Positions 26,959-33,923 of a stretch of DNA of 40,251 nucleotides are shown in pieces. Origin of the DNA: a virus; the IMG/VR virus record IMGVR_UViG_3300048592_000174, positions 1 through 40,251 of that record; one strand, 5' to 3'. The first letter of the stretch is position 1; each line of letters begins with the position of its first letter. A model generated the notes under the pieces. That model did not search any database. It was not told the DNA's origin and saw nothing but the letters and a program-made list of their open reading frames with translations. Both the position numbers and the translations under genes were made by a program.

Positions 26959-28299
26959 TTAAATAAACAAGTTAGAAGCAGAAGCGGCACCAAGATATTT
27001 CACATTGGCATTCGATGCAATCCATACACCGACAATCGCTTCAAGATCCGTTAACGTACTAGCTGCGTTGGTAGAAGTAGTAATACCGGTAGCTCCAGTA
27101 GCAGAACTGGAAGTATCCGTAGCAGGAAGAAGAATCCAGATACGAGTTTGATGATGGATACTGTCATCATTGATACGCTCTTCATTTTGAAGATCGATAA
27201 TCGATGCAGTATACAAGCTGCTTTCCGTAATGTAAGAAGTCTGACGAAGAACTTCATCCTGGAAGCCAGTCAATTGCTGAGAACCAGTTTGAGCATAAGC
27301 CCTTTCATCATACCAAATACGATATTCACGTCCAGTACCTTGCCATTCACGAGCATCGCAAACTTTAGTTTCCGTATAAGCAGTGAAACCAGTATACGTA
27401 GCTTCAACCGTTACTTTCTTCTGATTAATATCATCAAAAGCAAGGCTTTCTTCATGATCCAAACCAATAAGTAAGAGTGCATCAACTGCACCTGCACCTA
27501 CCGTACTAGGATTAACGCTAACTACTTTAGTAGTAGTTACAATAGCAGTATCGGTAATAGCACGATAGATCGTATGAAGCAAATCTTTCGTAATGGTAAC
27601 ACTCATCGTATTCGTACCATCCGTACCAACAGCAACGCTATCACCTACAGCCATCGTACCAAGAGCAGTACCACTACCACCGCCATCGAGATCAAGAGCA
27701 AGAGCAAGTACATGCTTCTTGGAAGCCAATCTCGAATACAGTGGAGGCATGCTATTCAATTTGGAATACTTGTTGATGTTATACACCAAGTTACCAAGTA
27801 CACCACTTACCGTAGGACTAGTAGGAGCTACATAATCTACCGTAAACTGATCCAAGTTACCACCATACGTACGATCCTTACGAACCGAACGGAATTTCAT
27901 ATTCACTGCATAACGAGTACCAGCTACAGGAGTATTAGGAGCAGAAAGCATTACAGTACTATGCGTACCAACTACAGGTAATTTAGTCGTAAACGACATG
28001 ATCGTATTAGCCTCAATATGAGGAGTTTGAATGAGTGCCTGCTCTTCAAGATGCCATCCGGTTAATGCACTAAAGTCACTAGATTTAGCAGTACCTTGTA
28101 CAAGATAAATCTTAGGATTTGTAGTGATGGTTTCACCACCAGTAAGATAGGCATTAGTTGCTGCATCTACAGCACCAAGCTGCCCTGCACTTAAATTCAC
28201 ACTGGAACCAGTAGCCAGAAGATTACCACTCTTGCGCATTGCTTGGTTGCCAGTTGCTACCAGGAAGTATTCCTGATGCGGTTTGTTTGTTCTTTTCAT
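26959..28299 (-). CDS. Probable abundant virion protein (auxiliary capsid or fibre-base type), 446 aa
   Basis: A 446-residue protein rich in Ala, Thr, Ser, Gly and Val, with mixed alpha/beta character and no signal peptide. Visible features: an N-terminal arm (residues 1-40), a beta-rich core, an Ala/Gly/Asp-rich middle (LALALDLDGGGSGTALG), an aromatic and charged segment (CDAREWQGTGREYRIWYDER) and a Ser/Thr/Ala-rich loop near residues 395-415. Codon choice is more restricted than in most genes here and resembles that of the MCP gene, which points to high expression. The gene starts as ATGA with the 243-residue gene and precedes the short fibre. An auxiliary capsid or major fibre-base protein fits best; no fold is recognised. 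Confidence 0.7.
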   Translation of the reverse strand: MKRTNKPHQEYFLVATGNQAMRKSGNLLATGSSVNLSAGQLGAVDAATNAYLTGGETITTNPKIYLVQGTAKSSDFSALTGWHLEEQALIQTPHIEANTIMSFTTKLPVVGTHSTVMLSAPNTPVAGTRYAVNMKFRSVRKDRTYGGNLDQFTVDYVAPTSPTVSGVLGNLVYNINKYSKLNSMPPLYSRLASKKHVLALALDLDGGGSGTALGTMAVGDSVAVGTDGTNTMSVTITKDLLHTIYRAITDTAIVTTTKVVSVNPSTVGAGAVDALLLIGLDHEESLAFDDINQKKVTVEATYTGFTAYTETKVCDAREWQGTGREYRIWYDERAYAQTGSQQLTGFQDEVLRQTSYITESSLYTASIIDLQNEERINDDSIHHQTRIWILLPATDTSSSATGATGITTSTNAASTLTDLEAIVGVWIASNANVKYLGAASASNLFI

Positions 28300-29027
28300 G
28301 TTAAACTAACAATTTTTTCTGTTTGTAAATTTTTACCATTTATGTCTCCATAACGTCTATCCAGTTCACCTTTAGCAATTGCTATCAGTATATCTGCATA
28401 ATCATCTGGAAGATCACAATCCACCTTCGCTTTATTAGGAGCTAAAGGATTATTTCTATTTTCTATAGCAGGATATGTTCCTATACACACCGTTGCAGGT
28501 TTTCTAATATAAGTAATATCCGCTGTTAAAGGTTCAAATTCTCCGCTGGTATAAATGTAAATTTTATCTCCTCTAAGTGTTACTACAGCTCTTCGAAAAT
28601 TTAAACTAGAACGTCTATGTGTATTCAGTAATACATCATCCAAATCGTGATGCTGTTCCACATTTATATACACAATAGAGGAACATTCCTTTACATTCAA
28701 ACTTCCTCTGCGAAAAGATCTGAAAGGATACCTGGTTTTAGTTAAATCGATAGCATATATGTTTTCTCCCACTTTTGAGCAATTTAACGGTTCTTGCTCC
28801 GGGAAGGACACTACTAACGTTTTCAACATTTCAATGCGTTGCTCGGTAACTTCAAAACCAATATCGTATCCTCTCAGATTTTTCCCATTGGAAAACATTT
28901 CAACGTATTCAAATATAGCTGCATTTAACACCTCATCTTTATCGATGTCGGTTAAATATTTAACATGGTTATTGGATAACTTATTCCAAACCTGTTCCAA
29001 TTTATGATGCAGCAGTTCTATTTGCAT
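28296..29027 (-). CDS. Probable connector/ring protein, 243 aa
   Basis: The N-terminal 60 residues are helical (LHHKLEQVWNKLSNNHVKYL, then a second helix with ILNAAIFEY-like spacing). A beta body follows, containing TYIRKPATVCIGTY, and then a C-terminal helix that begins at DLPDDYADILIAIAKGELDR. Helix, beta, helix with a late Asp-Leu-Pro turn is characteristic of head-tail connector proteins that bind below the portal. It overlaps the 368-residue gene by 10 bases and joins the 446-residue gene by ATGA. Being upstream of the tail-ring genes, it is probably a portal-proximal ring (R1- or R2-like). This rests on architecture rather than a database match. Confidence 0.7.
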   Translation of the reverse strand: MQIELLHHKLEQVWNKLSNNHVKYLTDIDKDEVLNAAIFEYVEMFSNGKNLRGYDIGFEVTEQRIEMLKTLVVSFPEQEPLNCSKVGENIYAIDLTKTRYPFRSFRRGSLNVKECSSIVYINVEQHHDLDDVLLNTHRRSSLNFRRAVVTLRGDKIYIYTSGEFEPLTADITYIRKPATVCIGTYPAIENRNNPLAPNKAKVDCDLPDDYADILIAIAKGELDRRYGDINGKNLQTEKIVSLT

Positions 29028-30124
29028 TTGATTCCTTTACTTTTCAGTTCGTTATTTAAACGATAGTATACATTATCTTCTGCATTGCTATCCGGATCAT
29101 AAGCTTCCATCTCGTTAAACAGCATATTCTCAATCTTGGAAACGGAAGTACCTAAGCGATACAAATTTTCAATTCCCTTTTGCGATTTCCAAATATATTG
29201 TCCACTTTGAATCATCATAATTCCGCTGTTCACTGCCTGCTTTAACATGTACTTAATGTACAATCTATCCTTATCTCTAGCAAGCAAATCAAACATTTCT
29301 ACAAAATTATTAATACGTTCAACTTGTGATCCTTGCTTATTGCTCTTCTGTTCCCAAATATAGTTCTTTAAATTCATTTCTACAAGTGAATCGGAAACAT
29401 CTCCAGCAATAATATCCAGTGTAACACCCATTTGGTATCTGGTAAACATATCGTACTTAGCAAACAAGTCTCCTAATTTCTGAAGACCTTCCATTACTGT
29501 ATCGATCTTTCTATTTGTGTCCTTTACACCTTCTTCTTCTTCTGCAATGTAGAATTCATGCAACGATTCATTTACATCGTTCTTGTTCGAAGCAATCTTT
29601 GGATGGTTCTTACAAACTTGTATAGCTAATCGTCCTCTGGTAGTGGAACTATCAAATACATTCGTACCTTCATTCAAATAGATTCGGAAACCTTCCAGAT
29701 AAGTCCTTCTGGCATCCTTCAGCATATTTGTATCTGTAAGTACTTCTGACATCGATGGAGTATTGATTTGAGAAGTATAGGTTCCCTCACTTACATCATC
29801 GAGGATTTCATATAGCATCTGCCTTGAAATCATCTTAACTGCTTTGACGGAATCATACTTCCCAAACCAATTACTACCTATTTTCAAATCGCTATTCAGT
29901 TCAGTAAGTTCCAAATCATAAAAGGGATTATCCACCATTTCATCTAATCCGGTAGCAAGTGTCTTACCTCTTTTGATAAAACTAAAAGGAATACTAATTC
30001 CTCTTGATCTTGTTCTACCACTCGATATAGCTGTTCCATCATCTAATCGATATGCATATTGATCCCTTCCTTGTACAGATTTTCTAGGAACATTTGTTAC
30101 AAAAATACGTTCTCCTCTAATCAT
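29018..30124 (-). CDS. Virion protein encoded after MCP, 368 aa, function unknown
   Basis: The N-terminal 60 residues are basic and extended (RGERIFVTNVPRKSVQGRDQ, then many Arg and Ser). The rest is mostly helical, with an acidic EEEEG patch near residues 195-200 and long helices to the end. No membrane segment, signal or enzyme motif is seen. Twelve bases separate its start from the stop of the homing endonuclease gene, so without that insertion it would directly follow MCP. The extended basic arm plus helical body would suit a protein lining the capsid or neck. I know of conserved uncharacterised proteins near MCP in crAss-like phages but cannot match this one to a numbered product. Confidence 0.7.
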   Translation of the reverse strand: MIRGERIFVTNVPRKSVQGRDQYAYRLDDGTAISSGRTRSRGISIPFSFIKRGKTLATGLDEMVDNPFYDLELTELNSDLKIGSNWFGKYDSVKAVKMISRQMLYEILDDVSEGTYTSQINTPSMSEVLTDTNMLKDARRTYLEGFRIYLNEGTNVFDSSTTRGRLAIQVCKNHPKIASNKNDVNESLHEFYIAEEEEGVKDTNRKIDTVMEGLQKLGDLFAKYDMFTRYQMGVTLDIIAGDVSDSLVEMNLKNYIWEQKSNKQGSQVERINNFVEMFDLLARDKDRLYIKYMLKQAVNSGIMMIQSGQYIWKSQKGIENLYRLGTSVSKIENMLFNEMEAYDPDSNAEDNVYYRLNNELKSKGIKCK

Positions 30125-30136
30125 AAGGCTTTAAAA

Positions 30137-31210
30137 TTAATTGATTTTATTATATTTTCTCAGGTTTAAATAATTTGCATCAAAATACATCCAATCAGAA
30201 ATTTTATTTACTGAACTGTTAGCATATCTCAACTCTTTAATATTATTGGCACGTTCGGGGTGTCTTGTATAAAGAGATGGTTTTGTAAGATTCAATTCAT
30301 TTATCAATATCTCTTGAACACGCAACAACAATTTTTCATTACCTGTTATAGATATTGTAAATTTATTTCCACTTTTCCACACTGAGCCATCTCCATCAAA
30401 CAATCCTCGTATAAAGTGCCTATAATAAGCAGGTTCTATATCCGGAAATTCAGCAATATGCGTTTTAGCTTGTTTACAACCATGTCTCGCTAAATCAGAA
30501 GACATTTTTGGACTATTTATTGTAATCGAATAAACGTCCTGATGTTTTTCTGATTCTCGTTCAGTTACTTTAATGACATGATTTGATTCTAAACAGTGGC
30601 GAAATTTATACACATTCCCGCAATCACCCTTTGCCTGCGTAAAACTGATAACTTTTCTATCCTCATTATTATACCCATCAGCCATTAAATAACCAAGCCA
30701 ATACGCTTTATCTTGATTGTCAATATTTTCAAAGAACGAGTAATTACAAGTGTATTTGTTATAGAAAGATTTAGGTTTAGCCTCATTGATATATTCTAAA
30801 ACGCATGTTTTAGATATGTTCATCAATTTGGCTATTTTTCGAGAACTCAGTCCTCTATCGTAATGTTCCTGAATTTCAATTTTTTGAGAGATATTTAAAT
30901 TGGGATTCTTTGTTTCATATAATCCTACCGAACGTAATATCTTTTCAACAGTTTTATAAGAGATATTAAATTCTTTTCCCAATTCGGTTAACGTTTGTCC
31001 AGTAAAAGAATTAATAATTTGTTGTTTTACTTCTTCAGTTACCGGCGTCTTATCTCCTAAAAATTTAGGATTAAACATAATTCCGTTTTCTCTCAAGATG
31101 CCAGAAACAACTCGTTTGTCTTTTCTAACATGTTTACTTATGAAATTAACGGAACATCCTTCAGAATACATTGTCAAAATCAAATCTTCAAAGCTACCAG
31201 TTTCGATCAT
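30137..31210 (-). CDS. LAGLIDADG homing endonuclease with three HTH units, 357 aa
   Basis: Two LAGLIDADG helices are clear: WLGYLMADGY (residues 171-180, acidic residue D178) and FIRGLFDGDG (266-275, D274), so it should act as a monomeric two-repeat enzyme cutting a long DNA site. Ahead of them are three helix-turn-helix-like units, at about residues 10-45, 58-97 and 108-143, each with a GxSxxxIAxxxNISxxxV-like pattern. They probably bind DNA and widen target choice. It is a free-standing gene, not within a visible intron: MCP upstream and the 368-residue gene downstream are both intact. It has its own promoter-like sequence, unlike its neighbours. Catalytic residues are intact, so it is probably active and mobile. 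Confidence 0.92.
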   Translation of the reverse strand: MIETGSFEDLILTMYSEGCSVNFISKHVRKDKRVVSGILRENGIMFNPKFLGDKTPVTEEVKQQIINSFTGQTLTELGKEFNISYKTVEKILRSVGLYETKNPNLNISQKIEIQEHYDRGLSSRKIAKLMNISKTCVLEYINEAKPKSFYNKYTCNYSFFENIDNQDKAYWLGYLMADGYNNEDRKVISFTQAKGDCGNVYKFRHCLESNHVIKVTERESEKHQDVYSITINSPKMSSDLARHGCKQAKTHIAEFPDIEPAYYRHFIRGLFDGDGSVWKSGNKFTISITGNEKLLLRVQEILINELNLTKPSLYTRHPERANNIKELRYANSSVNKISDWMYFDANYLNLRKYNKIN

Positions 31211-31236
31211 TATTGTAAATTTAAGTTAATAATACT

Positions 31237-31268
31237 CAAATATACAATTGTTTTCGCAACCAGTCAAT
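31237..31268 (-). promoter_or_regulatory. Bacteroidetes-type promoter for the homing endonuclease
   Basis: On the minus strand ATTG (31268-31265) is followed after 20 bases by TATATTTG (31244-31237). This fits the Bacteroides consensus: a -33 TTTG-like box, about 20 bases, then a -7 box TAnnTTTG. The start codon at 31210 lies 26 bases after the -7 box, leaving a leader of about 20 bases. It sits in the 85-base gap after MCP, the largest intergenic gap in the window. A chance match is possible in AT-rich DNA. Confidence 0.6.
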
Positions 31269-31295
31269 CTTTTCTATAATTTTTTACTACACCAC

Positions 31296-32891
31296 TCAAA
31301 GTGTCCATTCAATCCTACCAATTCCGGAGACGTCCCATACCGCCAAACTACCAGACATTTCACGGTAGATGCTCATTGTTTTTTCAAATTTATATACATT
31401 GGCACCACTCTTAACTACACCGTTTTTCCAATCAATTGCGTTAGCAACAGAGAAATAATAATCAATATTATCTTCCATTACCATCGTAATGTTTTTACCG
31501 TTGGAGTTTTCAGCAGCATCTTCCGTTTTACCGAAATCCAAAATATCAATTTGGAACGATTCAAGCGGCAAATAAGAACCAGGAGCTTTGGTCTTAAAGA
31601 TCGTATCATCATCCTTACGAGGATCATACATGATACTTACCGTAATGCCCATAGGAAGACAAATCTTCGTAAACTGGAAGCCCCACTCTTTCTCATACTT
31701 GTGTACACCAGTAGGCGTATCATTATCACGAAGAGCGAAACCAGGTTCCAACGTTTGAGCAACAGGTACTTGAGAAGCAATAAGGGTACTCAAATAAGTA
31801 ATTGCACCTGTACCACCAACCAACATCGGTTCGCGGTTTAAGAAACCACGACGACGATAGAATACTTGATGTAAGAAGTCATACAATTGAGCAAGCGTGA
31901 AGTCACCACCATGCGGCATATATTGACCATCACGAACCAATTGCCTCCAACCTGGAGCAACTTTCTTAACACGCTTGGAATCTTGATCCGTAGAAATAGA
32001 CAGACGGCCAAATTCACACATCATCTCACGGTCCATTTCAGTACGCTCCAACAAACGACGTTCAGCTTCAGGAATAAACATTCCACGCTCAATCATATCG
32101 TTTGTATGCTTGTTCTTCAACGAAGCCTGATAGATATGCCCACGAGAGAATGCATCGCGATATTTCTCTCCATCAAAGTTAGTATACGTATCACGATTAG
32201 GAGTACCAGTTTTAGCAGCACTCAATTCCATACGGATAAAACGATCCGTAAAATTAACTTCGTTAGCATACTGACCAACAACTCCACGAAGTTTCTCCAT
32301 AGAGCTATATTGATCTGTACCATACTTACCGTTTTCTTCGTTAGCTACCGTAGTAGATACACGAACAACCGTCCTACCAGGAGTAAACAGATCACTGGAT
32401 ACCCACATGTTCGGATTGCTATCTACCAAACGTACTTCATAGCGGAAACTATGAGCACCAAGCGGTTCAGGACCACTTACGATCTCCAATAAAGGAGCAT
32501 TATCGTCTTCCGTTTTAAGAACAACAGGAGCTTTCACCCAGTTGCGATCAATAGCGATGGGGAACGTAGTACCATTCTTACCATTTTGATCAGATGCACC
32601 TACCAGTAATTCCGTAAAGCGGAAATCAATATCCGCATCACCAACTACAGACCAGGTATATTCATTACGGCCACCAGGAATTACATAATAGTTTCCTTGA
32701 GCCATTGTGAGATAATTCCACTTTTTGTTGGTAAGACCCAAGTTATTCGTTGAGCTAAACAATCTTGCGGTCATTACGCCAAACTCATAAGGATTATCAT
32801 CACGATAAAGAGCAGAGTGTGCAACGCTATCATAGAAGCTGCCACCAAACCCTTTATATTCAGTTACTTTAAGTTGCGTAGTTCTTTCCAT
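31296..32891 (-). CDS. Major capsid protein (crAss-like, HK97-type), 531 aa
   Basis: A 531-residue protein placed after portal and scaffold-like genes, in the classic capsid position. The N-terminal part (EYKGFGGSFYDSVAHSALYR, residues about 13-32, then YEFGVMTARLFSS) resembles MCPs of crAss-like phages as I recall them. The body is mixed alpha/beta with long hydrophilic loops, the C-terminus is beta-rich and there is no membrane segment. The HK97 fold is known for the family and inferred here. Codon use is restricted and less AT-rich than in neighbours, which fits the most abundant virion protein. The start lies two bases after the scaffold stop (TAAAAATG), with no Shine-Dalgarno sequence. 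It ends with TGA. Confidence 0.88.
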   Translation of the reverse strand: MERTTQLKVTEYKGFGGSFYDSVAHSALYRDDNPYEFGVMTARLFSSTNNLGLTNKKWNYLTMAQGNYYVIPGGRNEYTWSVVGDADIDFRFTELLVGASDQNGKNGTTFPIAIDRNWVKAPVVLKTEDDNAPLLEIVSGPEPLGAHSFRYEVRLVDSNPNMWVSSDLFTPGRTVVRVSTTVANEENGKYGTDQYSSMEKLRGVVGQYANEVNFTDRFIRMELSAAKTGTPNRDTYTNFDGEKYRDAFSRGHIYQASLKNKHTNDMIERGMFIPEAERRLLERTEMDREMMCEFGRLSISTDQDSKRVKKVAPGWRQLVRDGQYMPHGGDFTLAQLYDFLHQVFYRRRGFLNREPMLVGGTGAITYLSTLIASQVPVAQTLEPGFALRDNDTPTGVHKYEKEWGFQFTKICLPMGITVSIMYDPRKDDDTIFKTKAPGSYLPLESFQIDILDFGKTEDAAENSNGKNITMVMEDNIDYYFSVANAIDWKNGVVKSGANVYKFEKTMSIYREMSGSLAVWDVSGIGRIEWTL

Positions 32892-32893
32892 TT

Positions 32894-33874
32894 TTAATCA
32901 AAAATTAGTTCAAAATTAGTTAAATCATCATCCATCTTTCGTTTACCGGCGGGTTGAGATGATTTCATTTTATCCCCCTGCCAATAATTTGCTATTTTCT
33001 TTTTTACTTCTCCGGCATCTGAAAATTGCTTTTTAAGCTTATCGTAATCAAATTTTTCTCCATCAAAGTAGGTCATTAAATCAACCAGTTGCATCAGTGC
33101 TTTTGGATTTTCTAAGGCTTTTTCAACTTTACCTTTAAAGGTTCCGGTGGTAAATTCATCAAAGACTTGCTTTTGCTTGCTTGCTGACCACTTTGCGCCT
33201 TTAATTTCATTAGCAAAATCCTGTACCAATCGCTGCTGTCTTTGTTCTTCATCTGCAATTTCTTGTTTAACAGAATCAACCTTAGATTTAACAAAATCTC
33301 CCTTATACTTGGACTCCTTTTTAAAAATAGAAGTTGCCTCTTTTGCGAGTAAATCTCTATCTTTAAGAAAGTCAATCTTGTCTTCAATTTCATCATCACT
33401 ATAACCTTCTGATTTATAAAGTTCCGTTAAATAAGATACTGCAACGCCTTCTTCTTTCAAAGAATCCATTGTATATTCAGAAGGCTTAACCGCATTAAGC
33501 ACTTCCATCATCTCATCCATTGTGAAATTTTCTCCTTTCAGAAGGCTAAGTTCGATTAATGGTCTCGCAAATTCGGGAGAACTGTTAATCAGGTTATCAT
33601 ACACCTGATGCTGGTAGGTTTCTAGTTGCTTAGAAAGACCGGTCATTAAAGAATCGAAGGTGCCGTCAAACTCATACTCATCAGTTAATAAACCATTGTC
33701 TACATAATACTGATAAGCTGCTATCGCATTGTCATCTGCGTCATCTCCATAGTCTTTCTCTGTAGAATCCGTTTCCTCCACTTCATCATTAAAAGCGGAA
33801 TCTTTTTCCTCTACAACATCTTCCACTACATCTTCTAAGTCAAGATCAAACTCAGGAAGGAATTCTTCTTTCAT
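32894..33874 (-). CDS. Probable capsid scaffolding protein, 326 aa
   Basis: The N-terminal 60 residues are extremely acidic (DLDLEDVVEDVVEEKDS and following). The remainder is highly charged and almost all helical, with Glu/Lys/Gln-rich stretches around residues 195-235 (VDSVKQEIADEEQRQQRLVQ), and a mixed basic-acidic tail ending KRKMDDDLTNFELIFD. A charged, helical, Cys-free protein between portal and MCP is the usual description of a phage scaffold, with a C-terminal element that binds capsid protein. No protease gene is seen beside it, so it may leave the shell intact or be cleaved elsewhere. The alternative is a capsid-internal protein. Confidence 0.7.
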   Translation of the reverse strand: MKEEFLPEFDLDLEDVVEDVVEEKDSAFNDEVEETDSTEKDYGDDADDNAIAAYQYYVDNGLLTDEYEFDGTFDSLMTGLSKQLETYQHQVYDNLINSSPEFARPLIELSLLKGENFTMDEMMEVLNAVKPSEYTMDSLKEEGVAVSYLTELYKSEGYSDDEIEDKIDFLKDRDLLAKEATSIFKKESKYKGDFVKSKVDSVKQEIADEEQRQQRLVQDFANEIKGAKWSASKQKQVFDEFTTGTFKGKVEKALENPKALMQLVDLMTYFDGEKFDYDKLKKQFSDAGEVKKKIANYWQGDKMKSSQPAGKRKMDDDLTNFELIFD

Positions 33875-33923
33875 AACACAAATCTAATTTAATAAATTAA
33901 ATAATCAATACTTTGTTTCTCAC

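Noticed and set aside
30137-31295. Group I intron carrying the LAGLIDADG gene
   Set aside because: MCP ends with its own stop and the next gene starts intact, so no split coding sequence exists; the flanks are too short for an intron core.
31248-32492. Two long plus-strand open frames (197 and 201 codons) opposite the MCP gene
   Set aside because: They lie entirely antisense to a clear capsid gene, encode low-complexity Thr/Arg/Ile-rich sequence and follow from its codon bias; no start context or family resemblance.
32894-33874. Prohead protease for the gene between portal and MCP
   Set aside because: No Ser-His protease motif is seen; the composition is acidic and helical as in scaffolds.
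33879-33909. Promoter-like ATTG-N19-TAGATTTG before the scaffold-like gene
   Set aside because: The -7 box ends five bases before the ATG, so the transcript would be leaderless; such matches are expected by chance in AT-rich DNA.
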